Notes under the pieces: generated by a model | What the model saw: only the letters and a program-made list of their open reading frames with translations | The model's database searches: none | Told to the model about the DNA's origin: nothing | Assembly: GCF_049243985.1 (NCBI RefSeq) | Contig: NC_135374.1 | Coordinates: forward strand, 55,177,934-55,241,933 | Reading direction: 5' to 3' | From: Paroedura picta | Taxonomy: Eukaryota > Chordata > Lepidosauria > Squamata > Gekkonidae | DNA: 64,000 nucleotides | Shown: one piece after another, positions 11,740-23,179 of the stretch | Numbering within the stretch: position 1 is the stretch's first letter | Layout of the letters: each line of letters begins with the position of its first letter | Translations under genes and position numbers: made by a program

Positions 11740-12815
11740 TAGTTAGGTGGATAGGGAATTGATTAGAGAACCGCACTCAAAGAGTTGTTGTCAATGGTGT
11801 TTCATCAGACTGGAGGGAGGTGAGTAGCGGGGTACCTCAGGGCTCGGTGCTCAGTCCGGTACTTTTTAACATATTTATTAATGATCTAGATGAGGGGGTG
11901 GAGGGACTACTCATCAAGTTTGCAGATGACACCAAATTGGGAGGTCTGGCAAATATTCCAGAAGATAGAGACAGAGTTCAACGAGATCTGAACACAATGG
12001 GAAAATGGGCAAATGAGAACAAGATGCAATTTAATAAAGATAAGTGTAAAGTTCTGCATCTGGGTCAGAAAACTGAAAAGCATGCCAACTGGATGGGGGA
12101 TACACTTCTAGGTAACATTGTGTGTGAACAAGACCTTGGGGTACTTGTGGATTGTAAACTAAACATGAGCAGGCAGTGTGATGCAGCGGTAAAAAAGGTG
12201 AATGCCATTTTGGGCTGTATCAACAGGGGCATCACATCAAAATCACAAGATGTCATAGTCCCATTGTATACGGCACTGGTCAGACCACACCTGGAGTATT
12301 GTGTGCAGTTCTGGAGGCCTCACTTCAAGAAGGACGTAGATAAAATTGAAAGGGTACAGAGGAGAGCAACGAGGATGATCTGGAGCCAAGGGACCAACCC
12401 CCATGAAGATAGGTTGAGGGACTTGGGAATGTTCAGCCTGGAGAAAAGGAGGTTGAGAGGGGAAATGATAGCCCTCTTTAAGTATTTGAAAGGTTGTCAC
12501 TTAGAAGAAGGCAGGATGCTGTTTCCGTTGGCTGCAGAGGAGAGGACGCACAGTAATGGGTTTAAACTACAAGTCCAACGATATAGGCTAGATATCAGGA
12601 AAAAAAATTCACAGTCAGAGTAGTTCAGCAGTGGAATAGGCTGCCTAAGGAGGTGGTGAGCTCCCCCTCACTGGCAGCCTTCAAGCAAAGGTTGGATACA
12701 CACTTTTCTTGGATGCTTTAGGATGCTCTGGGCTGATCCTGCGTTGAGTAGAGGGTTGGAATAGATGGCCTATGTGGCCCCTTCCAACTCTATGATTCTG
12801 TGATTCTGTGATTCT
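11740..12815 (+). mobile_element. CR1 LINE 3' part
   Basis: An open frame of 267 codons (11820-12623) reads the C-terminal half of CR1 reverse transcriptase. GVPQGSVLSPVLFNIFINDL is motif 4-like, FADDTKLGG contains the catalytic ADD box, and LYTALVRPHLEYCVQFWRP and [18 protein letters not shown] are the typical C-terminal blocks. The reading frame breaks after NSQSE, and the usual C-terminal stretch ([14 protein letters not shown]-like) continues in another frame. The element ends with the CR1 signature of repeated ATTCTGTG octamers at about 12790-12815. It is 5' truncated like most CR1 copies. The 267-codon frame is unusually intact, so this is one of the younger CR1s here. Confidence 0.92.
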
Positions 12816-12829
12816 AATATTTCATTCAA

Positions 12830-14690
12830 CAAAGCATGCTTCTTGAAAGTTTTCTTTCCCTTCTGCCAAAAAAACCCAAAATTAATTTACTCATATATCA
12901 AAGGAGTCAGCCGCTTTGGCTTCAGTGCCCATGGAAGTCAATGGCGCCAAAGACTATAATGGGAATGTTGGCCTTCCCGCCTTTCCTGGGGCTGGGAGTG
13001 GGGCTTTGAGGTACGGCCTCCAAACTTTCAGGTTAGCTCCTGGAGACTCTTCCCTGACTCCCCTCCAAATTTCAATATGATTAGTCCAAGGGGTCCATGT
13101 CTAAGAGTTCCCAAAGAGGGTGCCCCCATACCTCCATTATATCTGTCTCCATTGGAGACGTTACTCTCTTCCGTCCCTTCCAGCAGCAGGTGAGGAGGGT
13201 AAGATGTGCAAAAAGAAGGCAGACAAAGGCAAGAGAGCAAAAATGTGAGGAGGGCAGGGGGGTGATATAATGTTGCGCTTTGCCATTCCGTGGGCGTGAT
13301 GCTATTTTTACTAATGTGCGGAAATGCCCTCAGTCAAAACAGAGCCAAGGAAGGCTTTCTTTAAGTCCCTTATTTAGAATTTTTTAAGCAGTTAGTTTGA
13401 AAATATTAGAGTGGAATTTCATCTAGCTGGAAATATTTAAAACAGTTGCTAAACTCTAGGTGATGTCTGAAGATCTCCCAGAATTACAACTGAAATTTGT
13501 ATAGAAAAGAAATTTACTTGTAATTTTTACCAGTTTTAAAGTTCTGTTAATTTATCAGTCTTAGAGGGGCTCTTTGCTTAGTAAAATATGAAAGAAACAA
13601 CAGTTTACCGTTGTGGAAGTCAGTCTTTCAGCTTTCATGCAAAAGCCACATTTGGTATCAGTTGGCATCAGTTGGAGTTTTCCATTCATTCCAGAGATGT
13701 GCTAATCTAAGCAAGTGCAAAATTAACACCCAGAGTCTTTAAGCAATATGAATGGCAAACCAAGGAGTTTCATTTTCATTTTGCCTGTCCTTCTTTGGTT
13801 CTGCTGAAGTTCAACAGAAGTGAAAAATGTGATTCATGCAATAACCAAGAATCTATTTTACTATGTTAGCAGAGAGGCAACAGGTGTTTTCCCAACTAAT
13901 CACACCTGTGAAAAAGACAGACTATTCACTCATACTTTAAAATATATTTGTTGGGATTATCCAGCCTTTGAAGCCCACTGCTTTTCAAAGAACAGTATTA
14001 GTGTTGCCAGTCAATGGCTGGCACCTGGTGGGAGATGAGAGGCAGGGACATGGGGCCATCTTTGGTGTGATAGTGTTATATCTCTTCTCAGGAAAAAAAA
14101 GGTAGTAAAATCATGCCATTTTAGGAAGCACTAGAAACTCTATGATAAAACCGTAGCATTTCCACTTCTGGGTGTTCCCTGGAAGTAATGTCACACTGTC
14201 ACTATTGGAATATTTTGTTAAAATAGCAGGGCATGCCTGGCCTTGGAACTGTGATATTGAAAATATCTCAGTAAATATATCTCCCAAGAAGCATATTGCA
14301 AAAGTAAAACTTAAGGCCATTCTGCACCCAGAAAATGAAGTGAAAAGGTTACCTCTTGCAGAGAGGAAGGTTCAGAGGGCAGTTTCCATGTTAAGACAAA
14401 GAGTGAGAGACATCCCATTCAATGATATAATACTTACACACACTTTGAAGGATATAGCACGCCACAGTGTTGAGTTGCTCAGTCCAACAGCCACACCAAT
14501 GGAAGCTTTTAAATTAAGCAAGTACATTTCCATTTTACAGCTAGACAGCTGATAGACCAGTGCCTATGCAGTATAGCAGGAATCCTATTTGCTCTCAGCA
14601 CTAATGCCCGGAAACATAGCATAACAGTGACAACGGCTACATAGTTACATAGCATAACAGTGACAACAGAATTGCTACAAATTTGGACAC
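12830..14690. other. intergenic sequence, mostly unclassified
   Basis: 12900-13260 is GC-richer and looks like an interspersed repeat of unknown family. About 13440-13500 matches a short repeat also seen at 31.8 and 43.8 kb (GATCTCCCAGAATTACAACTG). A 126-codon frame at 14172-14552 shows no family resemblance that I recognise. Confidence 0.4.
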
Positions 14691-14698
14691 CACTCACT

Positions 14699-14952
14699 AA
14701 TCAGATGAAGATGAAACTGAAATACTTCGGCCACCTGATGAGAAGGAAGGATTCCCTGGAGAAGAGCCTAATACTGGGAGCCATTGAGAGCAAAAGAAGA
14801 AGGGGATGACAGAGAATGAGGTGGCTGGATGGAGTCACTGAAGCAGTCGGTGCGAGCTTAAATGCACTCCGGGGAATGGTAGAGGAAAGGAAGGCCTGGA
14901 GGATCATTGTCCATGGAGACACAACTTCACACCTAACAACAACAACAACTCT
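14699..14952 (+). mobile_element. RTE-BovB LINE 3' end
   Basis: Reads the last part of BovB ORF2 in broken frame: [20 protein letters not shown]-like, [24 protein letters not shown] and AWRIIVHGDT. It ends in an ACAACAACAACAAC tail at about 14936-14950. It corresponds to the 3' end of the longer minus-strand copy at 50.3 kb. Confidence 0.88.
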
Positions 14953-15029
14953 AATCAGAATATTTCACATAATGGCATCTCCACCCAAAATGTGCGGGAA
15001 AGATCAACACAAATTTTTAATGGTATATT

Positions 15030-15145
15030 AATTTACTGCATTCATATCCCACACTTCCTCAAAGTAGAATGATGATATACATTGGCTTCTTCCCTTCTCA
15101 ATTTCATCCTCACAACAACCTTGTGAGGCAGCTCATTCTTACAGA
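15030..15145 (-). repeat. tRNA-SINE tail fragment, old
   Basis: Sequence of the type CATATCCCACACTTCCTC... CCTCACAACAACCTTGTGAGGCAG is a diverged relative of the tails at 42.5, 55.1 and 61.8 kb (CTCTCCCCACAACAGACACCCTGTG). Confidence 0.5.
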
Positions 15146-15189
15146 GTTCGCCTGATATAAACAACCACTCTCAGAAAGATTTTTAAAGA

Positions 15190-15325
15190 GGCAGTTTTTA
15201 AAATAATTTATTTATACAATGTATATTGTTTTTAATTATATACTTATATTACTTGCATGTTTATTATGCTGTTACCCACCCTGTGCCAACCAGAAATGGC
15301 AGGTTATAAAAATAAAATGATGATG
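15190..15325 (+). mobile_element. L2-type LINE 3' terminal fragment
   Basis: Ends TTACCCACCCTGTGCC... AGGTTATAAAAATAAAATGATGATGAT, the layout of the L2 3' terminus seen in the other L2 copies of this window. Confidence 0.5.
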
Positions 15326-15357
15326 ATTTGCAAAATAACTGGTTTGGCCTCAAACAG

Positions 15358-15359
<2 letters not shown>

Positions 15360-15423
<64 letters not shown>

Positions 15424-15427
15424 TCTG
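15360..15427 (+). repeat. (CT)n microsatellite
   Basis: About 60 bp of uninterrupted CT dinucleotides followed by a slightly impure end (CACTCTCTCTGTC). In one frame this reads as a long Ser-Leu repeat, which is not a protein. Confidence 0.98.
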
Positions 15428-15469
15428 TCATTATTGACTAGGCATATGTTCCTGGCCTATATCCAGACT

Positions 15470-15607
15470 AAAGACAGCTGGGGTCAGTGGGATGGGGTTG
15501 TTAGGTTTAATTTTTAGGATGTTTTAAATGTGTATATGAATGTTTTAATCTATGTTATATCCTGCCCCAAGTCTGCTTGCAGTCTATAGATCTAATAATA
15601 AATATAT
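15470..15607 (+). mobile_element. L2-type LINE 3' terminal fragment
   Basis: Contains the typical AT-rich 3' UTR, CCTGCCCCAAGTCTGCTTGCAG, and an AATAATAAATATA tail. Confidence 0.5.
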
Positions 15608-15915
15608 AACTGATTTATTTATTTATTCATATGCCGCCCTCCCCTGAGGCTCAGGGCCGTTTACATAAAAACACAGAAAACAGTACATGGAGCTCAGTTT
15701 TTCACATATCAATAACATAAACATTAAACTATAAGAGAGGTAACAGAATATAACGCTTCAAACAGGTCCAGAGCAGCATGCATGAGTGGATCTCTGGGAG
15801 GAAGGGACCAGGGGCCCTGGAGATGATGCTGGTCACCTGGTCTCAACCAAATGCCTGGTGCAGGAGCTCCCTTTTGCAGGCCCTGTGGAAGTGTTTTAGC
15901 AAATACCATGGTAAA
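15603..15915 (-). mobile_element. L2-type LINE 3' fragment, reverse
   Basis: Begins with a TTTATTTATTTATT tail and TATGCCGCCCTCCCCTGAGG. It reads back to the GCAGGGCCTGCAA-like segment (15868-15890), which encodes the RACK end of the L2 frame. It lies tail-to-tail with the fragment just upstream. Confidence 0.65.
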
Positions 15916-16695
15916 TATTTCTGGCCTGGCAACCCGATGGGAAGGAGGTAGGCAAGTGTGACATACAAACTTTTTTCAGTTTGTTCAAATAAATGAGGGC
16001 ACGCACAGCAAATACTTCAGGATCCAGCACAGGGGGTATAGCTCTTCTCTAACAGAGCTGCCAACATTTTACTAGTCCAGTCTTCTTATGTAGCTCCAAA
16101 CTTAGACATTCTTTAATATGGAGATGCAATGGGAAATGTTTTAAATGCTTATTTTTGGTATGTTTACTTTTACCAAGAGTGGAACCAGTAAAAACTTTGC
16201 AACCTTATAGTTAAAAGAGCAATAGAACTCTCCATGGTTGCAGTCATTCCACCTCTTCAACCCATCTTACTGCCCACCAAAGAATTCCTAACAATATTTT
16301 GGGAGTTGAGAATCATTAGCTTGCAAATTGGAAGCTCACTGGAGCTGGATAAGTAGTTTCCAACTCTCCTGCCACAGAAGTACAAATGCTCAGATTGCTG
16401 AAATTAGTCTGAGACACCTGCTCCTCTGGCCCTGAACTTGTGAGGTACAGCAGAGGAAGTGGATATTCTCCACCCCCAGGATCTTAAGAGCTGGGAGAGG
16501 TGAAATTATAGTTAAAGAATGCACACATCACCCAGGCATCCAGGATACTCTATGCTTCGAGGAGTTCTGCCCCCTTGATGTTTAAAAACTTCTGGGTCTG
16601 AGGTGGTAAATAATTACGACTGGAACTACCTTGATACATGAAGCTGGAAGTGGCTAGAATTTGTAAGAGATCAGCATCCAAATCAGAATGTAAGA

Positions 16696-17939
16696 CAGGC
16701 TTTCTCAACTAGGGTTTCATGAAACCCTAGGGTTTTGCAACAGTCCGAGAAGGGTTTTGGCAATTGGGTGGAAGTGAATTAATTTTTATTATTTTTAAAT
16801 TAAAAAATATTGGTGTTATGATCATATAGAGTTATGTCAACCCCCCTCCCAACGATTGGCCTGGAGAGGGTGGGGCCCCAGCCATACAAATCCTTGTTGT
16901 TTGAGGCTCTTCACACGTTACAGCAACTGGAGTCCAGAGACCTAAATACTCTCGTTTTACTTTAACTGCTGGGGAGGGGGGGGGGGCAACAGTGCAGTTT
17001 AGGCCTGTACCAGCCCTTCTTATGGTATTGGAGGGGGTGGAGGCAATGAAGCTGCAAAGGACTGCTCCAGCTCTGTTTCTGCAGGCTCCCACTGCTGAAG
17101 AAGAGCAAACTGATAGCCAGCCCAGACTGAAGATATGGTTCTGTTCACAAATCATCTGAAAATATTTCTGCACTTTCACTTCAGCCCATTATGCAAGGGC
17201 CATAATGTCTGCACTGGCAGCGGCAGCACTTCGGGGAAAATCCCCGATAATGCTCGCCGCCGCCGCCGCAAGCACGGGTGCGTCTGGGGCCCAGGGCTAC
17301 GGAAGGCCCGGTTAAGCAAACACAGGAACTTCCACAGCTTCCTGGGTATGCAGGGGGCCAGCTGAGGTGGGTCGGCACTGTGCATAATCGCCAGTGCCAG
17401 GTCTTTTGGCCCACCCAGCCCCAACGTGCGGTGTCCCAGTAGGGACACCTCACACCCCTGTTGGCTCCGTGTAGCCGCAGAGCTGGCAGGGGCAACCCCC
17501 TGCCCCCACCAGTGCGTGTGGAGGGGGCCTGGCCCCCGACTCCCCTGGCGCCTCCCCACCTCCCTCCCACCGCTTCAGCTTACCTCGACCGGCAGCGGTA
17601 CGGCCCTCCAGGCCCTGGTGTAAAGTGCGTGCGTGCTATGCCAGAACAGCCCAGCATGCCCCGCCTTCGTGCGTACACGAGGAACAATGGGGCATCATGC
17701 CCCGCCTCAATGGCACAGCGGCAGCGCAGGGTAGCTGCTGCCGTGCATAAAAGGTCTTCCTGTGCTGTGGGAGTGATGCCACATCTAGTGGGAGTGTCTG
17801 AGTGATGTCACTTCTGATGACATGTGTCTTCTGGGGGCATGGCAGGAAGGTGTGACCTGCTGAGATCACTTCCCGAGTTTCTCAAAGCCTGAAGAATGGT
17901 TCAGGGGTTTCTCAGTGGTAAAAAGGTTGAGAAAGGCTG
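16696..17939. mobile_element. hAT-like DNA transposon, non-autonomous
   Basis: The left end CAGGCTTTCTCAACTAGGGT and the inverted right end (CAGCCTTTCTCAACCTTTTT when complemented, ending at 17939) form imperfect terminal inverted repeats. The 8 bases outside each end, ATGTAAGA and ATCTAATA, agree at 6 of 8 positions, as expected for a decayed hAT target duplication. The interior has no transposase. It contains an 11-G run (16976-16986) and a GC-rich core (17187-17760) listed separately. Confidence 0.65.
17187..17765. repeat. GC-rich core, possible nested element
   Basis: Strongly GC- and CpG-rich block inside the hAT-like element, sharply bounded by AT-richer sequence. Its left end (CCCATTATGCAAGGGCC, from 17187) and the complement of its right end (CCTTTTATGCACGGCAG) are partly alike, which suggests a nested MITE; this is weak. 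Long open frames here on both strands follow from GC content and are not genes. Confidence 0.35.
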
Positions 17940-17944
17940 ATCTA

Positions 17945-19190
17945 ATACCCTAAAGTATTCTGTATATTCACAAATATAAGATGCGTGTGACAATAGTTGT
18001 TTTGCAGGGGTTTCGATTCTACTTGAAGGATAGGGTTTAGAAGGTAGTGTTGGGGATTTGCTGCTCAGCCTCTTGACACTGAGGATTACACACACACAAA
18101 ACTGCTGCCATGTACCTTCACTGTCTGGAAGTGTATGTCGTTATATAGCTGCTAGAGAAAATTGGTATTTTATGTGTGTCTGTGTGTGTCATTATTTAGC
18201 TACCTGGAGCCACAAAATGGTTCCCTCCCCCACCTGCCACCATGCACCTCTGTGCTGACCTGAGACTCCAAGTAACAAACAGGAGGCACACTGTACAGGC
18301 AATTTCATGGTGCCAGATGGTGAAGACGAGGTGTGTGGCAGCTGGGGGAGGGGGGGACAACTTTTTAATACTGGAATCACATTATAACTAATGTGTAATT
18401 GGGATTGATTGAAGAAAAAAAAACAGAACATTTTCAGAATTGGAAGGGTTGTGGTTCAAAGGCAACAAAATGGCACTGGCAGATGATTTGGTGTTTTCAT
18501 CATGTGACAAAGATAGACAAGTTTTAAAAAAGGCTACCAGGAAATTTCCACTTCCTGTCCCTTGACTTCAGTGTGGAAACAAATTGAGGCTCAATCTGGG
18601 GGGCAAAAAGAGGGGAAAGGGGGGCAAATGCTCCCAGTATGGAATTTGGAAAGGGTTTGGGGAAGGACCCTGAATGTTAAAAACTATCCCAACATGACAG
18701 CTGGGTGAGTTTTCAGTGTGGAAATAGTTGGACCCAGGCCTCTGGCTAGATCATCAACTGGCAGCTGTGGCCAGAAGTGCATTTTACCAGCTATGACTGG
18801 TTAGCCAGCTGCAATCTTTCCTAAGCAGAAAATATATTTCCAGTATGGTGTGGGCCCTGATCAAATCTATTTTAGATTACTCCAATGGATCCCAAACTTT
18901 TTTGTGTTGATGCCCCCTTGGCCCCCAAGCCCCCTTTACAGATACGAACATACACCTCTTTCCTGGTGTGAAGTCTACTGCAAATTGCTTACCCTTCTTT
19001 TTTTTGTTATTATGCAGCAGCCATATTTTTCCCAGCCATGGGAAAAAAATGGTTTTTAAGATGTGATTTTATTATGTATGCTTTTACTTTGTTAGCCACC
19101 TTAGTGACCCTGATAAGGGTAGAAATACATGGAATAAATTCTGTTAAATAAATATATTGCTCTTGTGGGAAATATATAGTGTCTGACTTT
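17945..19190. other. intergenic sequence; L2-like tail near end
   Basis: No gene seen. About 19050-19155 looks like an L2 3' terminus (TTAGCCACCTTAGTGACC... AATAAATTCTGTTAAATAAAT). Confidence 0.4.
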
Positions 19191-19195
19191 TTAAA

Positions 19196-19476
19196 GCCAA
19201 AGCCAGCTTGGTGTAGTGGTTAGGAGTGCAGACTTCTAAACTGGCAAGCCAAGTTTGATTCCGCGCTCCCCCACATGCAACCATCTGGGTGACCTTGGGC
19301 TCACCACAGCACTGATAAAGCTGTTCTGACCGAGCAGTGATATCAGGGCTCTCTCAGCCTCACTCACTTCACAGGGTGTCTGTTGTGGGGAGAAGAAAGG
19401 AAAGGCAAATGTAAGCTGCTTTGAGACTCCTTTGGATAGAGAAAAGCGGCATATAAGAACCAACTGTTCTTCTTCT
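19196..19476 (+). repeat. tRNA-headed SINE, full-length
   Basis: The head AGCCAGCTTGGTGTAGTGGT has A-box layout and GTTTGATTCCGCG lies at the B box. The body is GTGACCTTGGGCTCACCACA and the tail AAAGCGGCATATAAGAACCA ends in TTCTTCTTC. This is the only complete plus-strand copy. Minus-strand copies lie at 34.4, 42.5, 43.4, 55.1-55.7 and 61.8 kb. I do not know its Repbase name. Confidence 0.85.
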
Positions 19477-19523
19477 AAGAGGTCATTTATTCAATGTATT
19501 CATTAGACAGGATAGTTAGGAAA

Positions 19524-19610
19524 ATGCTGTCAAGTTGCAGGCAACTTAGGGTGACCCTGTAATGTTTTCAAGGCAAGAGATCATTCACTATTGCCTCTGT
19601 GTAACGCCCC
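19524..19610 (-). repeat. 5S-SINE tail fragment
   Basis: TTTTCAAGGCAAGAGATCATTCAC and the preceding AAGTTGCAGGCAACTTAGGGTGACCC correspond, in reverse, to the tail of the 5S-derived SINE at 31.5 kb. Confidence 0.6.
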
Positions 19611-19614
19611 AGGA

Positions 19615-21690
19615 CTTCCTTGGTGGCTTCCTTTCTAAATCACTCCTGCTAGTGAAATTTTCACTGGTACAAGACATGTCATTGGCAAAAGACGAAAGGG
19701 GGAGATTTTGCTGAACACCCCCCCCCCAAACTACATTCCCACACCTACACCCCATGACATTTTGCCTACAAGACTCCCTAACATCACCTTTTTGGAAGGG
19801 GGAGTTGGAAAAGATACACATTTTAGAGCAATTTGCACTCTTTGCTCATAGATACTAATTCCATGAATTAAGTATTTTTCATATCCATATTTTGAAAAGC
19901 ATTTTCTAAAAATGTCCATGGTCATTAGATTGAATTGAGCTTTGAAAACAGGTCTTGTAGAATAAAAGTTACTTATATCATACAAAGCCATTAATTTGGA
20001 CTATCCTGCAAAGTTTAGAAGGCATCTACTTATTTTCTCTTTTCCCCCTCAAAATCCCAGTTTCATTTAGCAAACTGTGCCATACAGAAGCTTCTAGGAA
20101 GCAAAAGCAAATTATGATGAATGTCTTAAAATCCCCTATCCAGTGATCGGTGAACAGAGATTATTCAGAAGTTTCTGAACTGTGAGTAGCTTCTAAAATC
20201 TCCCCACCTACAGGGTTAATCATAAGACATGCACACGGAGACTTGGTCCTTCTCTTTCTTGCCGTAACTGATACCCACTTAAGGCTTTTTGTTGTACCAA
20301 ATATAGATAGCTAAACTTTTTATTGTTACAGGAAATTTGTGCTCAGAAGTTTCCGGCCTGTATAGAGATATCAGATAAAGCACACAGAGAACCAGCCCTT
20401 CCCCGATACAGTTTATGCAGACACTGCTATAGAAAGTAAAACAACTGCAATGCCCTAGATATATCCTTTGTCTACTGCAGTTAACACATGTTTTCACTTC
20501 AACCTGTTTTGTGCTCTAAGAGACTGAAATATCACATTGTACTACAACAGTTTTTCAAGACCCTTGACCATGATCCAAATAAAACTAGTGCCACACACTC
20601 AAGGGGGGGCTCAACTGCTTTTTTCTCTGATCACAGCTCAAACTGTTTTTGAAACTGAGGGAGCTTTCAAAAGCAGATAATGATAAGGCCTGAGGACGGG
20701 AACCACTATTCAGAGAAATAAAGATCAAAAATCCCACAGAACATGTGCAACTTCTAGTACTTGACTGAAGAGACTCTTTAAGACTTAGCCATTCTCCTAT
20801 AAACTGCCAGTCAGCTGCTAATCTCTAAAATCTAAACCATGCATATCGATATAGTTTGTTTTGTCAACCTGCTTTCTTTTGCCTAGTATTTCTATACCTC
20901 ACTGCTGTCAAGAGGGTCACATTTCAACCAATAAAATAACAAAATATTTGTTATATAGTGTGCATATGTAAAATTAAAACCATTAGGAGTCTGAATAGTA
21001 ACACTCAAACACTGTGCACAACGTTTTGCAGCCCCAAAAGTAGATCTGGATTTAGTGTCCCATTACCCAGTGTTTTCCAAACCCACTTCTGCAATTTTTC
21101 CCCCTTTCAAATCTGAATGCTCAGTTTTCCACTGAAAACTGGGGGGGAGGGGGGGTGTAAATGCTTTTAAGCAGAAGTAAATGCTTTTAAGCAGAAAGGA
21201 TGCTACAGAATCAGATTATCAGCTGGAGATTCAATTTGCCAGGAACCAGTGGCAACACTGAGGTGCGGAAAAGGTCTAACATAGACTAAGCTTGGTGACA
21301 AACTTTTTAATTAAAGGTTTCCATGGCAATACACGTAGTCTGTCCTATGATAACAACCATATTGTTCATATGCAACATAATTATATGCCAATAAGAAAAA
21401 TGTTTTCACAAAACAGAAGAAAGCTATGAAACACAGAAATAAAATTGTGTTACATGTAACCATAGCAACAGAATAAAATGACAATTTCTAACAAGAAGGA
21501 AATGGAAATGGAATCTTTAAGATCTGGTACATTTGTGCATTCTTTGAATTCAAACAGTTATTTCTGACATTCCAGACACCTGGAAATCTAATCATTCTGG
21601 CACTTTGCTGTCTGGTTTATCATCTCAGATAGAATCAGGAGAGAGCAGGAATGTGAGAGAATGATTCAGCCTGATATAGAGGCTTTATAA
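19615..21690. other. intergenic sequence, nothing recognised
   Basis: A perfect 20-bp tandem duplication (GTAAATGCTTTTAAGCAGAA) lies at 21157-21196, and a 10-C run at 19718. No gene or repeat family was identified. Confidence 0.4.
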
Positions 21691-21697
21691 CCAGTGT

Positions 21698-21752
21698 TTG
21701 CTGGCAGGGGCTCATGGGAATTGTAGTCCATGGACATCTGAAGGACCACAGG
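21698..21752. repeat. partial copy of palindromic hAT-like MITE
   Basis: GCTGGCAGGGGCTCATGGGA followed by ATTGTAGTCCATGGACATCTG matches the right half of the complete MITE at 41463-41566. Confidence 0.7.
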
Positions 21753-21887
21753 TTTACTCCTGCCTTGGGATGTTTAAAGCTGATTGTTGCATTCATGTAT
21801 TTTATTATTGTATTTGTCAATGAACTGCCAATTACAGCTAAACATGTGAACCTGGGGAAAAGTTTGTGAGGACACATTGCATGGTTG

Positions 21888-22118
21888 ATGGTGGACAGTT
21901 CCATCAAGTCACAGCTGACTTATGGATACCCCATGGAGTTTTCAAGGCAAGAGACCTTCAGGAGTGCCTGCCTGGGCATCACATTACCAGTGCCTGCCTG
22001 GGCATCACAACCCTGTATTTCCTTGGTAGTCCCCTATTCAACTACTAATCAGAACCAATGATGCTTAGCTTCCAAGATCTGATGACATTAGACTCTCCTG
22101 GGCTACCCAGGTCAGAAT
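21888..22118 (-). repeat. 5S rRNA-derived SINE, reverse
   Basis: Read in reverse, the 5S-like promoter part (CTTAGCTTCCAAGATCTGAT complement) is followed by the usual body and a tail with TTTTCAAGGCAAGAGAC. A segment of about 29 bp containing AGTGCCTGCCTGGGCATCAC is present twice in a row (about 21963-22012). Confidence 0.75.
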
Positions 22119-22771
22119 TACATAGTTAGAAAAGATTTATTCATTGTCTACTGATGAAATATGTGATATATCTTTATATGCCACCTTTCCTCTAAAAAGC
22201 AGGGGTGCATGGCAGCTTACAAACACACAAGCATACAAAATTAAAGATATAATTAACAAACATCTGTAATACAAGAGAAATGTCAAAATGCTGAAGAAAG
22301 TCCATACACAAGCAACTTGTAAAGCGGATTAACCACCACAAGAAAAAAAATTGCTTCTTCCGTAGGTTTAACTCTATGTCTCATTTTCTCTATACCTTCA
22401 TAAGGTCCATGCAACCAAATACATCTTGGGAGTTCTATGCTGGAAACTGAATTCCAAAGCATGCTTGGTCCTGGATTCAGGACTCAGGACTGTGACATGC
22501 ACAGAGAGAGAGCATGTGAGCTTCTCCTGTCATTTTCCCAACTCAAAATGACCATAGAAACTGCTCTTTTCTCTGTTGATGAAATAATGTGTAGTTGATC
22601 AGTGTATGTATTTTCCCCAGTGGGGCAATAATAGATCCTAGAAATGTAAAAAGATGTGGTGTGGGGACAGAAAAGAGGAATATTTTTTTTAATTTTTTTT
22701 CTGATGGAAACTGGGGGAACATGGAAGGTGGGGAAAATGTTTAAGGTAAAGTTTATCACATGGGATAAACT

Positions 22772-23067
22772 TTACCAATTGGGATGAAATTAGTTCAAAA
22801 GAAATTCTGTCTCAACATCCGGAAGAAGTTCCTGACAGAGCAGTTTCTCAGTGGAACAGGCTTCCTCAGGAGGTGGTGGGTTCTCCATCTTTGGAAAATT
22901 TTAGACTGAGGCTGGATGATCATCTGATGGAGAGGCTGATTCTGTGAAGGCTCAAGGGGGTGGCAGGTTACAGTGGATGAGCGATAGGTTTATGAGTGTC
23001 CTGCATGGTCCAGGGGGTTGGACTAGATGACCCAGAAAGTCCATTTCAACTCTATGATTCTATGAAA
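22772..23067 (+). mobile_element. CR1 LINE 3' end
   Basis: Carries the decayed C-terminal coding part (CAGTGGAACAGGCTTCCTCA, AGGAGGTGGTGGGTTCTCC). The short CR1 3' UTR follows, with GGACTAGATGACCCAGAAAG and a terminal TCTATGATTCTATGA at about 23050-23065. Confidence 0.88.
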
Positions 23068-23179
23068 TATATAGCATGAACGAGCCTGAGGACTTTTCCC
23101 CAATATTTTGGGAAAACCTGGAAAATTTGGGGGAGACATAGTAGAAAAATCTCTTACAGTGTAAACCCCCAAAACACAA

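Noticed and set aside
15257-15517. 86-codon frame with a long Ser-Leu repeat
   Set aside because: Translation of a (CT)n microsatellite.
17176-17570. 127- and 129-codon minus-strand frames
   Set aside because: They lie inside the GC-rich core of a transposon and show no recognisable domain.
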